From Rutpela maculata (taxonomy: Eukaryota > Arthropoda > Insecta > Coleoptera > Cerambycidae): a stretch of DNA of 64,000 nt. This document shows positions 19,472-30,787 of this stretch, piece after piece. The stretch covers positions 64,130,265 to 64,194,264 of the forward strand of contig OW386293.2 of assembly GCA_936432065.2 (NCBI GenBank). Reading direction: 5' to 3'. The notes below the pieces were generated by a model that saw nothing but the letters and a program-made list of their open reading frames with translations, was not told the origin of the DNA and did not search any database. A program made the position numbers and the translations under genes. Position 1 is the stretch's first letter. The number at the start of each line of letters is the position of its first letter.

Positions 19472-22400
19472 TATAGACGGTATATTGTGTAGCCCGATAT
19501 ATCGATAGGTCGCTCATAAGCCCGGCATTTCCCAAGTGTATAAATTAACAAATTTATTAAATATAGCGATTGTTGTGCACCTTTTTTAATAGGAAGCCAC
19601 TAGAGGTAGCTAATTATTATTTTTCCTTTGATTATATAAACATGGCATATTTCAGAGCCCGGATATATTTACCGATCCTTTCAAAGCCCGCTGTATATAA
19701 GAATATAGCTAGCGTTCATTCTCCATCCCAGCGATGTTGCCAATCTAACTGAGCCTCAATAGGTCATATTTTTATAACATATATTTCTCTGATGCATAGA
19801 TTGTCACGAAGCACAAAATTATTTGGCTAGGAGTACTTGCTATACTGCGCCACTATCATTACTCTTTACAGTGGAGACGCTATTGGAAGGCCACCTAATA
19901 AATGAAATATATTCATTCTTTGAACGCCAAAATAATATACCGTTTTTTATTATTTATTGTTATGAATTTGAGGATACATTAAAAGAACCTAATAAAATAT
20001 TAGGTGGTTTTGTATGCAAATAAACATTAATTACACAGACAAAAATCTATTTTTAGTATTGCTCTATCACGTCAGGATTTTGAGATAGTGCAGAAAACAC
20101 GGTTTTTTGACACATTTGACGTTATGTAGCTTTGCGAATTTTTTTTCTCAAAAAACCATGTATGGGCTCTTAAAGAACAAGTCTTCCTCTTTAAAATGCC
20201 GTTGAGTTTGTTCAAATATCTTTTTTTTCGCTGAGATATCGAATTTTTAAAATTGTCTGTTCATATCATATCTTTCCCAATACATCTAATTAGTACGGAA
20301 ACCTTATGGTCATCATTTAAATTGCAATATCTCAGCGAAGAAAAAAAAAAGATATTTGAGCAAACTCAACGGCATTTTAAAGAAGAAGATTTGTACTTTA
20401 AGATCCCATACATGGTTTTTCGAGAAAAAAAAATCGAATATGTCAAAAACCGTGTTTTTTGCACTTTTAGGTTAGGATATCTCAAAATTCTGACGTGATA
20501 GATCAAAACTAAAAATAGATTCGAATTCAGCGTCGAAAAATACATAAGAAACGTATGGTCTGTCCCCAGATCCAGACAACTTTTTTTTTTGTAAACCTGT
20601 GTGTTATTAATAAATGATAATGTAGTAATATTCGTGGTAGGCCTATAAGTATTTAAATATTTTGAATTTGTCCTCATTTTTTGTTTTCCACTTTTAAAGT
20701 ATTGCCTCATTCGCATTGAAATAAAAAGATGCAAAGCGTTAGAAATTAAATTACGTTTATTTACCTAACAGAGAAATATAAAACGAACTCTATTGATACT
20801 ACAGTAAAATTAGATATTAACAGCAAAAGAGTCCCTTGTTGCAGCAATTTTTCTTTGGAAACTGTGCTTATTTTCGATGAGATTACAGCAAGTGACCCTT
20901 GTGTTTCCGAGTCAAATATGACCAAAAATTGATGGACATCAAATAACAACAAAGCATGAAGTTCCCTTTTAAGTATTCGTAAGTTTTTTATTTAATTTTG
21001 TTTCAGTGTCACTATACTTATAGGTTCAATTTAAAAAAAAATAATACAATGGCCTCTACTATGTACCAGCTCTCCCAAATTAACATCAATAATTGAGAGT
21101 TGCATTCTATGAAATAAGTTTGCAGATTCATTTTATCCCACTGTGCAAAGACGGATACTTCTAGTAAATTCTTTTAATTTGCCCATCAGAAAGTACTGTA
21201 ATACTGTGAAGACGTAATAAAGCAATTTGAACTTAAAAATAGACAGAGAGTGTATTATTAATATCCTTTTTGTGACTTCCGTGGAGGTTTCGTTGTTACA
21301 AGCCGACTTTTATATAAAATAAATAATTATATAAGTACTGATGTGTCAAAAGACCATAAAAAAATGTCATGTGCTCATGCTCTTTTGAGCATTAAAGTTA
21401 AAAACGAGTTAAGCGTATGGTGGAAAAATAAATAAATTGCGATTTTTTGATGTAAGTATCTATTTTTCATAAAATATTTTGTAGAGGAAATATTTTTTTA
21501 TCGCTTTCAAATGTTATATTATTAAAGTTCCATAATCAATTATTTCCACATACAATTTTTTTTCGTTGTGAGAAACTTGGATAGAAAATCTGGATGTGGA
21601 AGTAGTGATTCCTTGGTCAGCGGTTTTTTTTCCTAATATATATGGGGAGGTGAAAGATAGTATAGACTAACCTCTTCCTTTTGTGTGTACACTCTTTTGT
21701 GCATTTATTTATTAATTTTATTTATTTAAATTTGTTCCGGCTGCCAATGCATCAAAAATGAGGTACCGAAACACTTGTCTGTCGTCATTTTACTTCCACA
21801 TCTAGTGTAAACTAAATTTTTTAAAAATTTTTATTCTTTAAATAGGCTTAGAATGTCATGAAACGTCGAGATTTTAAGTTTGAGCGAAAAATAATTTATG
21901 TATGTAACTTTTTTGTGCGCACGTTTACTCTGAAACCGTCTGAGATATTGACTATATATAAGGTATCCGTTGGCATCCTACCTAATAACGTTCTCACTTG
22001 GCATCCACTAATATACACACTGATATACACAAAATTTACTTAAAGGCTAAGTTAGCATCCTACCTATTTTACGGTTTAATTGGTGTCCTTATGAATATTT
22101 TAATCGATGCGTAAAATGACACCCAAATATAAAAATTACAGGTTTAACTGACTTCCGGCGGCGTTGTCAGATGTATGCTATGCTGCTTTATCGTATTTGG
22201 CTAGAAGAATATTATTACAATCTGCAGTCTGTCGACGTATAAGTAAATAAGGAAATCTCATCCTGTGAGAATACTAATTTATGTCACAATTTAAGTTTCG
22301 AAACATGAAGTTCGCGTAATAGTGAATTACTTTTTATTTGCTTATAATTGTTATAAAATATATTCTTTATGGGATTTGGCAAACAGTAAAAAAAACAATC

Positions 22401-23374
22401 TGCATGAACTAAAAAGAAAATCTATCTGCAAAGATTGGAAATTAATTTTGAAGATAGTTTTTCTTTTTAGTTCTCACAGATAGTTTTTTTTCTGCTATTT
22501 GTCAATTTATCAAATTTTCTGTACGAGATAGGACAGGGTGCTGTAAAGAAATATTATTCAGAAAAATAAAACTGAATTTGTTAAAATTTTGCTCACTTAC
22601 AAAGTGACCCTATAAGGATAAAGTTGGAGTATCACGTATTTTTAACGTTTATTATTATTTATTTGAGTTCTCTTTTACACAAATTATTATTAATTAATCA
22701 CCTTCTAGATTGTGTTAATATTTTAATGCTTTTCAAATGTATTAGACAATTATAATTTATTCAAAAAATTATATTTTGCATTTGTAACATTCCCAACTTT
22801 TTTTAAATTTCACAATAGTTCAAAGAATACGAATTAATAATTATTTTTTCAATTACACCCCCCATGAGAACTATTGGGCCTCAAAATGACCCCATAAGGA
22901 CAAAAGTAGAGTATCATGTATTTCTAGCATTTATTGTTATTTATTCGCGACTCTTTTTACAGAAATTATTTTTAATTAGTCTCAAAAATGTTCTTTATTT
23001 TAAATATGAGCAGAAAGTCGATGAATAGTTCAAAATTTCTTAAAACCTGCACAACTCTAGCTCTATTCTGAAGAAAGTTGGCAATAAACAGGAATAAGTT
23101 GCTTAAATAATTTGCAGGTTTCATTAGCAAACTCTTAATAAACAAAATTGTGAAACTAAAAGAGATGGAAATGCTACAAATTTGTAACAAAACGTAATTG
23201 CTTAAATAAATTATAATTAATTAAGTAAATTAAAATTGTTTAAACAATTTGAAAAACCTTAAAATATTAAGACAAACTGAAATCTGACTAATTCAAAACT
23301 ATTTCTATAAAAAAATCTCAAATAAACAATACTCATTCTGAATAATTCTTTCTAAGATTTTGTCCTATCTCTTA

Positions 23375-24380
23375 CAGAAAATAGTATATTGTGTATTTAG
23401 GTGTGAAAGCAGTACATTCCCGGACGACGATGCATCGAAGTTCGGGAATGTGCTTTCACACCGAAATACGCATACTATTTTTTCTGAAATCACAATCAAT
23501 ATTATTATAAATTAAGGAATTTGTATTAATGCATAAAATTTCTTCATTAATGAATAACATTTCTTCATTATAATCTAACATTTCTTCATTACATTTCTTC
23601 ATTACAATCTAACTGCTTACTAATAAATGTAATTTTGATATATGTGTAAGTGTAAATGTAAGTTTGATTGTTTGTCTGCGTGTATTTATTTACTGTCAAA
23701 AATATACATGAAAAACCATACGGGAATGTTACTTTTTCTGAAATCGATCGGCAATGTCTACATTTTCGGCGCGATGTCAGATCGAAAAATGCACAATTCC
23801 AGTATTTTAGTCCGTTGCTAAGAAACTATCAGAAAACAGACCTGAAAAGTTCCATTGCCAAGCAACGATCAACAAAACCGTACGGGAATGTTACTTTCCC
23901 GGCCTAGGCCGGGAAAGTAACATTCCCGTACGGTTTTTTATGTATATCTTAGACAGTAAATAAATACACGTAGACAAACCAACTCACATTAAAATTGCAT
24001 TTATTAGTAAGCAGTTAGATTGTAATGAAGAAATGTTATGCATTAATACAAATTCCTTAAGTTATAATAATATTCATTGTGATTTCAGAAAAAATAGTAT
24101 GTGTACTTCGGTGTGAAAGCACATTCCCGGACGACGATGCAAATTGTTGGCCGAGGCGCTAGCCGGGAATGTGCTTTCACACCGAAGTACACATACCGGC
24201 CTATGCCGGGAAAGTAACATTCCGTACGGTTTTGTTGATCGTTGCTTGGCAACGGATCTTTTCCGGTCTGTTTTCTGATAGTTTCTTAGCAACGGACTAA
24301 AATACTGGAATTGTGCATTTTTCGATCTGAAATCGCGCCGAAAATGTAGATATTGCGGATAGATTTCAGAAAAAGTACTT
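23375..24380. repeat. Multi-level nested palindrome in element F
   Basis: Several inverted layers overlap. The segment around ACGGGAATGTTACTTTCCCG (about 23880-23935) is a perfect hairpin around GGCCTAGGCC. The segment 23737-23930 is complementary to 24203-24375 (GTTGCTTGGCAACGGA, CTATCAGAAAACAGACC). The segment 23379-23725 is complementary to 23908-24165 (TTACTGTC, GCTTACTAATAAATG). ACATTCCCGGACGACGATGC occurs twice (about 23414 and 24122), each inside a GTGTGAAAGC...GCTTTCACAC hairpin. No coding signal. Confidence 0.7.
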
Positions 24381-24989
24381 TATAAATGAGAGAAATTACT
24401 TTTTTTGGTAAGTTTCCAAGACACATGAATTGCTCATTTAATCATGCGTCGCTCCCTGGCATACTGTATATGCTTTCTTAGAAAATGTAAGGCTCTTACT
24501 GAAACGAGAAATTGGAGATTTTTTAATTTTTAAAACATAATAACATTGAAAATATCAACTTTATGAAAAAAATTATCGTACATTTCTTGTTGGAAATCGA
24601 TAAAAAAATATTTAAAAACATTGTTTCATTGAAAAAATGTAATATTTCCTTTTGTTGTAAACAAAATTGTTTTAAACAATATCAGACCGGGTTACCGTCT
24701 GGTAACATGGATGCTCATAATCAGTAGTGTCTCCAGAAGTGATTCCAACAAATAAACTGCGTCCGAAATGTATTCGAAACTCATACGCCCATACTGCCTG
24801 CTATATAAATAGACCTCTCAATTTTATAGACCAGTGACAACTTCGTAAAAAAAATTTAAATCGGCAAAGAGACCACGGTGTTTCATTTCTACATAAAAAC
24901 TTTTAAAAAGTCAAAAACCTAAACCACATTCCAATTTAAAAAAATATAAATGACTAAGTTTTAAAATCTAAAAAGGAAGTAACAGGACA

Positions 24990-25830
24990 AGCTTTACTTG
25001 AAAACGTTTTTATTGAAAATAAAATTATATAAAAAAAAATATTTTTAAGAAAAAGCTTTTATTTGAAAAAACTGTACTAAAAAGTAAAAATAATTTTTTG
25101 AAATTCATATACCTGGAAGCCAAAAACTTTGCGGCACTATTGCATAGTTACTTTGCTCAATTGACCGCCCCCAAAGCTTTTGGTTTCCAGGTGTATGAAT
25201 TTTAAAATATGATTTAAACTTTTTAGTACAGTTTTTTCAAATGAAGGCTTTTTCTTAAAAATATTTTTTTTATATGAATTTTATTTTTTACTTTTTAGTC
25301 TACTTATTTTACAGACAGACAGACAAAACCCTTTCATTTGATACAAATGGCAAGGGAGTCGTGAAGAAAGATAATTTGCCATCCTAGGGCGTCCGCCATA
25401 TTGGATTTATAGGCGTTACATAGTTTATCGTATTTTACTCGTCAAACTCTTTCATTTGATTCCATATCAAGGGGGTTGTGAAGAAAAAGGCGATCTTCCA
25501 GCTTGGGACGTCCGCCATATTAAATTTAGAATGACGTCACATTGTCTATCGTATTTTACTCGTAAAACCCCTTCATTTGATACCCATATCAATATGGTTG
25601 TGACTAAAAAGCCGATCCGCCATCTTGGGACGTCCGCCATATTGAATTTAGACCGATAATGGCTATACTATGTTACATTGTCACCAGACTTATACACGTG
25701 TGTCAAATTTCAAAGCTCTAGTATAATAAGAACTAGTCGAAATTCAGCTTGCAAGATTTCACCAAACAAACATACATTCATACATAACACATTGCAAGTT
25801 AAATAAAAGCTTTTAAAAAAATGAATACAA
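24990..25830 (+). mobile_element. Family B repeat, copy B1
   Basis: Family B has three parts. First is a hairpin of about 280 bp (25005-25285; AAAAGTAAAAATAATTTTTT and CAAAGCTTTTGGTTTCCAGG mark the inner arms). Next, after the link ACAGACAGACAGACA, comes a tandem array of about 110-120-bp units (25330-25670) carrying CTTTCATTTGATACCCATATC and GGGACGTCCGCCATATTG. Last is a tail, TTGCAAGTTAAATAAAAGC, ending near 25815. The same order occurs at 61912-62973, and inverted at 46325-48140. There are no coding frames. Tandem arrays plus a hairpin would fit a Helitron/Helentron-like or foldback element, but no diagnostic terminus was confirmed. Confidence 0.7.
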
Positions 25831-27220
25831 CACAAATATTTAGCATTTATGAAAATGTAAACATACGTATTTCAAACCAAAATAATACAATAATGGTAAA
25901 ATGAAACAAAAACCGAACATCAACTCTTAAAAGGAAATTTATTTTCTCTGTCTATATAATCCCAGGATTATGTTATGTGTACTTTGTAGTTCTAACACAT
26001 TATAGTTTAGGCAAATTAGCATTCTGACTAAATAGTTTATCGAATGAATGGATTTTCACGAAACTTTGTGGATTCTGTTCGTTTTGAAGTCTAGATTAAA
26101 CTCCAAAAAAAAAATGGCCGCTAATATTGCCTCGCAATTGTTATAAACAATGATCTTGTTGCTAATTTGTTAACTAGTAAAATTGAGGTAAATTAAAAAA
26201 CAAAATGTCTTTTTAGATAACTTTATGAAAAATAACAACTTTTTACTCTCGTAAAATTTTCGAAAAATGCATATTTTCCGAGATATGGCGGTTGAATTTT
26301 TGCAAAAAGGGTTGAAGGTGGAATAAAAAGTGACGAGAAAAATCCATAAATTCGAGTGAATATATTATTAAACTACAAGACTTTTTTTCCTTTATGACTT
26401 TTTCCTAAAGTGCACTCTGTCCAAGTTTCCTGGAAAAAAACGAAAAAAAAGGCCCTTATCGGAAAACGGAAAATATCGTAAACTATGAAATTTAAAAATC
26501 TGGAAAAATTCAAACGTATAGGTTAATACATGCTTTAAAATTTTGCTCTCTTCTAATTTTTTTGTAACGTACATATTTTCCGAGTTTTCAACAGTTTTTC
26601 ACTATCAAAATGTATCTAAATTTTTCATGACACAAAATGCATGTAATCTCTAAAATTGTAATTAATTTATATATATTTAATAGAAAAATATCTAATTTGT
26701 GAAGAAAAGAAAGAACGAAAAAATTTCTACTGCTGTCTCGTAAGCAAATATTAAACCACCTTTACCCTTTCAAATAGAAAGACGTAAATTGGACTGTAAG
26801 TCGATGAAGTCTACTTATTTTGAACAATAGATAATTACACAATACACGTCCTTTAAAATATCTGTAGAGAAAATGTTTATGAATTTAAAAAACCAAACAT
26901 ATGGTTGAAATTAATATATTTCGGAAAGGGTTTCTTACAATAGAGACCTTACCCCACAAGCGTCCATAATAAGACGCAATAAAATTGTCTTTCAGAAATA
27001 GCAATCCTTCATTTCAAAGAGACAAGTCAATTAGTTTCAGATACAACCCATTATTGTCTGTTTAACCGAAACTAGAATAACAGACCCCGAAACTGTAAAA
27101 AATTACCAAATGTAAGCCACTTTTCGAGCGGCTTTTACGCCGTTATTGTAATACATTCTGGCGATTAAGTAAAATGCTAGAATCTCTAAAACGATTATTT
27201 TTTGTGTAATTTTATAGCAA
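25831..27220. other. AT-rich noncoding stretch
   Basis: No gene recognised. The 26985-27090 part is similar to 14456-14600 (shared ACAACCCATT and GAAACTAGAATAAC). Confidence 0.45.
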
Positions 27221-27224
27221 TGTG

Positions 27225-27457
27225 TTCCAGATCTTTTTATAATACATACACGTAACAACTATTAAGTTAATATCTTAAACCGTCCCACAGGAAACGTGCG
27301 TACAAAAAATACAGACAGACCGATAGATACAATTTTTTTTTGCCCTCAAATTTAAAATCTCGATATTTCATGATATTCTAAACCGATTTCAACAAAAAAA
27401 AATTGAAGTTTTTTTTACGATTACTATACTTCCAATCCACTATTTGGATGTGGAAGT
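27225..27457 (-). repeat. Family A fragment A10
   Basis: Contains GGAAACGTGCGTACAAAAAA, AAATCTCGATATTTCATGA and the terminal hairpin-type end TTGGATGTGGAAGTA. Only the hairpin-end third of family A is present. Confidence 0.65.
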
Positions 27458-28012
27458 AAAATTTACGACTCAAATCATCCAATGTCCCAAATTGGGATAC
27501 AGATTGTGCGAAAATTATTAAGTAATTATAAATACTGATTTAATGAAGCTAAAATATTATGACATGAGGGTTTATTGATACATCTGAAAGTGTATTTTAA
27601 ATAAAAAGAAACATTTCTTATTATAAAAACACATTTTGTAATGTTAAATGTTAATAAAATTGAACATGCCTCAAGTTTAACAACAGGTAGTTTTCTTTAT
27701 AGTAGTGTAAAATATTATAAAAAATCTGAGGCCTTGGCTTCTAGTAGGTATACTTATTCACCAAAACTACACTAACATTTTTCTTTGTATGTCTTAGAAA
27801 ACATTTTTTGTAATAAATATAAAATGTTTTTTTCCATGATTTTATTTTAAAGATAACTAAATGAACTATATTTCACAATAGAAATATGAAACATTTCATT
27901 TCTTGTTTCTTATTTATAACAAATTCGGATAAAAACATACATTATTTTTAATGAAAATATATGCCATTTGATTCATTACTTCCACATCCACGTAGTGGAG
28001 TGGAAAGATGTA

Positions 28013-28767
28013 CAGGGTGCGCCACTTAAAACTGCCCATACTTGTAACTTTTTTATTTTTAAAGCGATGACCTTGTTGGGCACATCAAATTGTAGACATT
28101 TTTAAAGCCTTAAACACGCATTCAGAGTGATTTAAAAAAAAATTGAAAAAATTGTTAAGAAAGGAAACTTAATTTCTTTGAATATTTTTTTACCTCAACT
28201 TGTACATGAAATGTGTTAATGTTTTCTTATAAAGGTTTTAATTGGCTTCAATTTATGTTAAAAAAAAGTTTTAAGAATAAAAATTCCTATTATTTAGTAC
28301 ATTTTAATAGAGTTTGTTTTTAAAAATATTTATTTCTTTTGTTTCTTGTTGCTGTTTTGTTACGTTGAGGATTTTTTGTGATACGTCTTTTACAAATAAA
28401 GCATAAAATTATTATTTACATTTTTTTCAGTTATTTTAAAAAAATCAGGAGTCGGAAGGAGTGTTTTTAATTTCTTTCTCTAAAACCAAAAAGAATTTCG
28501 GATATGACGTAATAAACATAACATAAATTGAAGCTAATTAAAACTTTTATAAGAAAACATCGACGCAGTTCATGTACAGGATGAGGTAAACAAATATTCA
28601 AGGAAATTAAGTTTTCTTTCTTAACAATTATTTTAATTGTTTTTTAAATCACTCTGTACACATGTTTAAATGCCTTAAAATTATCTACAATTTGATATGC
28701 CCAACATGGTCGTAGTTTAAAAAATAAGAAAGTTGCAAGCCTGGGGAGTTTTAAGTGGCGCACCCTG
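28013..28767. mobile_element. 755-bp foldback Tc1/mariner-type MITE
   Basis: Terminal inverted repeats start CAGGGTGCGCCACTTAAAAC and are nearly perfect. TA flanks both ends (28011-28012 and 28768-28769). Arms of about 310 bp extend almost to the centre. The flanking family A sequence joins cleanly once the insert is removed. The open frames on this palindrome (28644-29048 minus and its relatives) overrun the insertion border and are not genes. Confidence 0.85.
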
Positions 28768-29169
28768 TATAGTAATCTTAAAAAAAATTTCAAAATGTTT
28801 TTTGCTGAAATAATAAATGTCATAAAACGTCGAGATTTTAAATTTAAGAGAGAAAAAAATTCTGTCTGTGTGTCGGTCTGTAACTTTTTTGTGCGCACGT
28901 TTTCTTCGCAACGGTCGTCTAAGATACTGTCTTCAAATTTGGCACACATATGTTCCATGACGATATCTGGTACTAGATTATATCTTGCGCTAATTTCGGT
29001 GAAGGGTTGTGAGTTAAATAAGGTAAATAGGGAAAAACGATAAAGCAAGCTAATAACAGTCCAGAAACTTAATTTTTAAAATCTTCTATTTAACTTCATT
29101 TTACAAGCTTTGTACGGTAGTTAGTATGTTTGGGTCAAATCGTGCAACCAAAATGGATCCTGGAGGTAT

Positions 29170-29570
29170 TGTTTAATAGTGGATTCGGCGGCGCCCGGAA
29201 AGATTCTAATATGGATTCGTCAGCGCCTGAAAATTGCCTTGGTATTCGAAATGGTCCGGAAGTCACCTTGGTGTTTAGCCGTTCCCGAATATGGATTATG
29301 CAGCGCTCGAATATAGATTCGGCGGCGTTCTAATTTGGATTTGGCAGCGCCTGAAAGTTACTTTGGAATTCGGTAGCGCCCAAAAATGGATTCAGCGGCA
29401 TCCTAATATCGATTCGGCAGCGCCCAGAAATTACCTTGGTATTCATGCGCTCCCGGATATGGATTTGGCACTATCTTAATATGGATACGGAGACGCCCGG
29501 AATTTGCCTTCGTATTCGGCAGCGTCCGGAAGTTCTGGAGGTTTGGCTAGCATTCGGCAACGCCCTTTTA
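29170..29570 (+). repeat. Degenerate minisatellite, ATTCGGCAGCGCCC-type unit
   Basis: About a dozen diverged copies of ATTCGGCAGCGCCC, spaced 25-45 bp apart, alternate with ATATGG or TTACCTTGG linkers. The GC content is well above that of the surrounding DNA. It lies within family A copy A9. Confidence 0.7.
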
Positions 29571-29692
29571 TTAAAATTCTGTGACCAATTATTTCCACAT
29601 ACTAGAGTGCAAATATGGTCAAGATGTTTTCCTTTAAAGAGACTTGGATGGGAAATCTGGATGTGGAAATATTGATTCCTTAGGCAGCGGTT

Positions 29693-30787
29693 TTATTCCA
29701 AAAGCAACAACAAATTTTGAATGATTTATTTTATCACAACTCAATTGAGAGTAATACTCCAATTTCGATTTTCATAAAAAAAGTAATCTTTTAACAAATA
29801 GCCATAACTTTGACAATTTTTATTGTAGAAGAACCGGAATGTATTAAATTGAATTACCTTTCAACGTTGTAATAACCAATTTCAGACCCTTCGGTTTTTA
29901 AGTTATTCACGAAAAATACGTGTTGAAATTTGACATTTAGAAAGGGACGAAAAACACAAAACCTTAAAACAATAATATCTCGAACAATCTTTGAACGGGA
30001 CTAATCTGAAATTTAAGGTAAAGTTAATTTCTTATGTTTCAAGTCGAACAAATAACAGTTTTTGACATAATTCGTAATTTTCAAGATATTTCCAGAAACC
30101 CATTTTTTAACGAATTGCTAGATACAACGAATCAAAAATTACGGTCATTTACATTCAAACTATACAAATTGCGCGGAGATATTAACAAAATTGTATGACT
30201 TTTATATCAACTTTATTATTCTAATTATAACATGTTTGAGTGACCTATAATAATTAATATCATGAGAGAAATAGAAGTAAAAATTGTTGAAATACTTAAA
30301 CACTATCAACGAAAAAACTAGCTCGAATTAAAACTAAAATATACTTTACGTGCAATATGTACAATATGTTTACTTAAAGTAAACTGCAATTAAATTTTAA
30401 TTTTATTTATATAAATATATACTTTGGAAAAAACTTTGTTAGTTTAGATGAATTATAGTTTTACAGATATCTATGAACTTACATTTAAAATTACGAGGTG
30501 TAGATGCTCCAAACTGATTAATTTTGAAACACAGTGGCAAGTGTAAAGTAAAAAATATATTATAATTTAAGCTATCAAACTTTATCGTATAATTTTTTCC
30601 ATCTTGTTAGTTTCAATTCGACAGCTTTATCTTTAACGGTGTATTAGTAACTCTACAACTCTTTCAACCATGCATTTCTCTACAAGAGGTTGTTCTTGGG
30701 TCACCTACTATACTTTTCTTAAATAGAATCCAATGAGAAATCCAAAAATTTAAACAAAACGAATTAAAATAATCTCCAACATACACT
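29693..30787. other. AT-rich noncoding stretch
   Basis: About 1.1 kb with no frame, RNA or repeat that I could recognise. Confidence 0.45.

Larger units (their letters stand above)
16848..21953. repeat. 5.1-kb near-perfect palindrome
   Basis: The left arm (16848-19333) and right arm (19470-21953) are complements of about 2.48 kb with roughly 99.8% identity. Paired positions sum to 38801 in the outer part and 38803 in the inner part. The shift comes from one homopolymer difference, 12 T at about 18451 against 10 A at about 20341. At least five single-base differences are visible (for example near 17597, 17846, 17931, 19037 and 19208). The spacer 19334-19469 is (TA)n. Arms hold copies of family A pieces and the G-type AGCCCG end. 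All open frames inside occur as mirrored pairs and none looks like a gene. It is either a recent inverted duplication or a sequencing/assembly hairpin artefact. Confidence 0.9.
27974..29692 (+). repeat. Family A repeat, copy A9, interrupted by a MITE and expanded by a minisatellite
   Basis: Begins ACTTCCACATCCACGTAGTG, is split at 28011 by a 755-bp foldback MITE, and resumes at 28770 with AAACGTCGAGATTTTAAATT and GTGCGCACG. It carries a degenerate minisatellite at 29170-29570 where other copies have CCACCCC blocks, and ends GGATGTGGAAATATTGATTC...GGCAGCGGT at about 29692. Confidence 0.75.

Noticed and set aside
19252..19551. Open frames rich in alternating Tyr and Ile on both strands
   Set aside because: Translations of the (TA)n tract at the palindrome centre. 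The same applies to frames at 33577-33849, 45556-45784, 50127-50420 and 55149-55527.
17849..20952. Paired identical frames (63, 122, 66 and 60 codons) on opposite strands
   Set aside because: They are mirror images caused by the palindrome. Their composition is AT-driven and no family motif is present.
28644..29048. 134-codon minus-strand frame
   Set aside because: Crosses the border between a foldback MITE and a family A repeat, so it cannot be an ancestral gene.
29130..29675. Overlapping frames with a repeated peptide
   Set aside because: Produced by the degenerate minisatellite; no codon-level conservation is visible.
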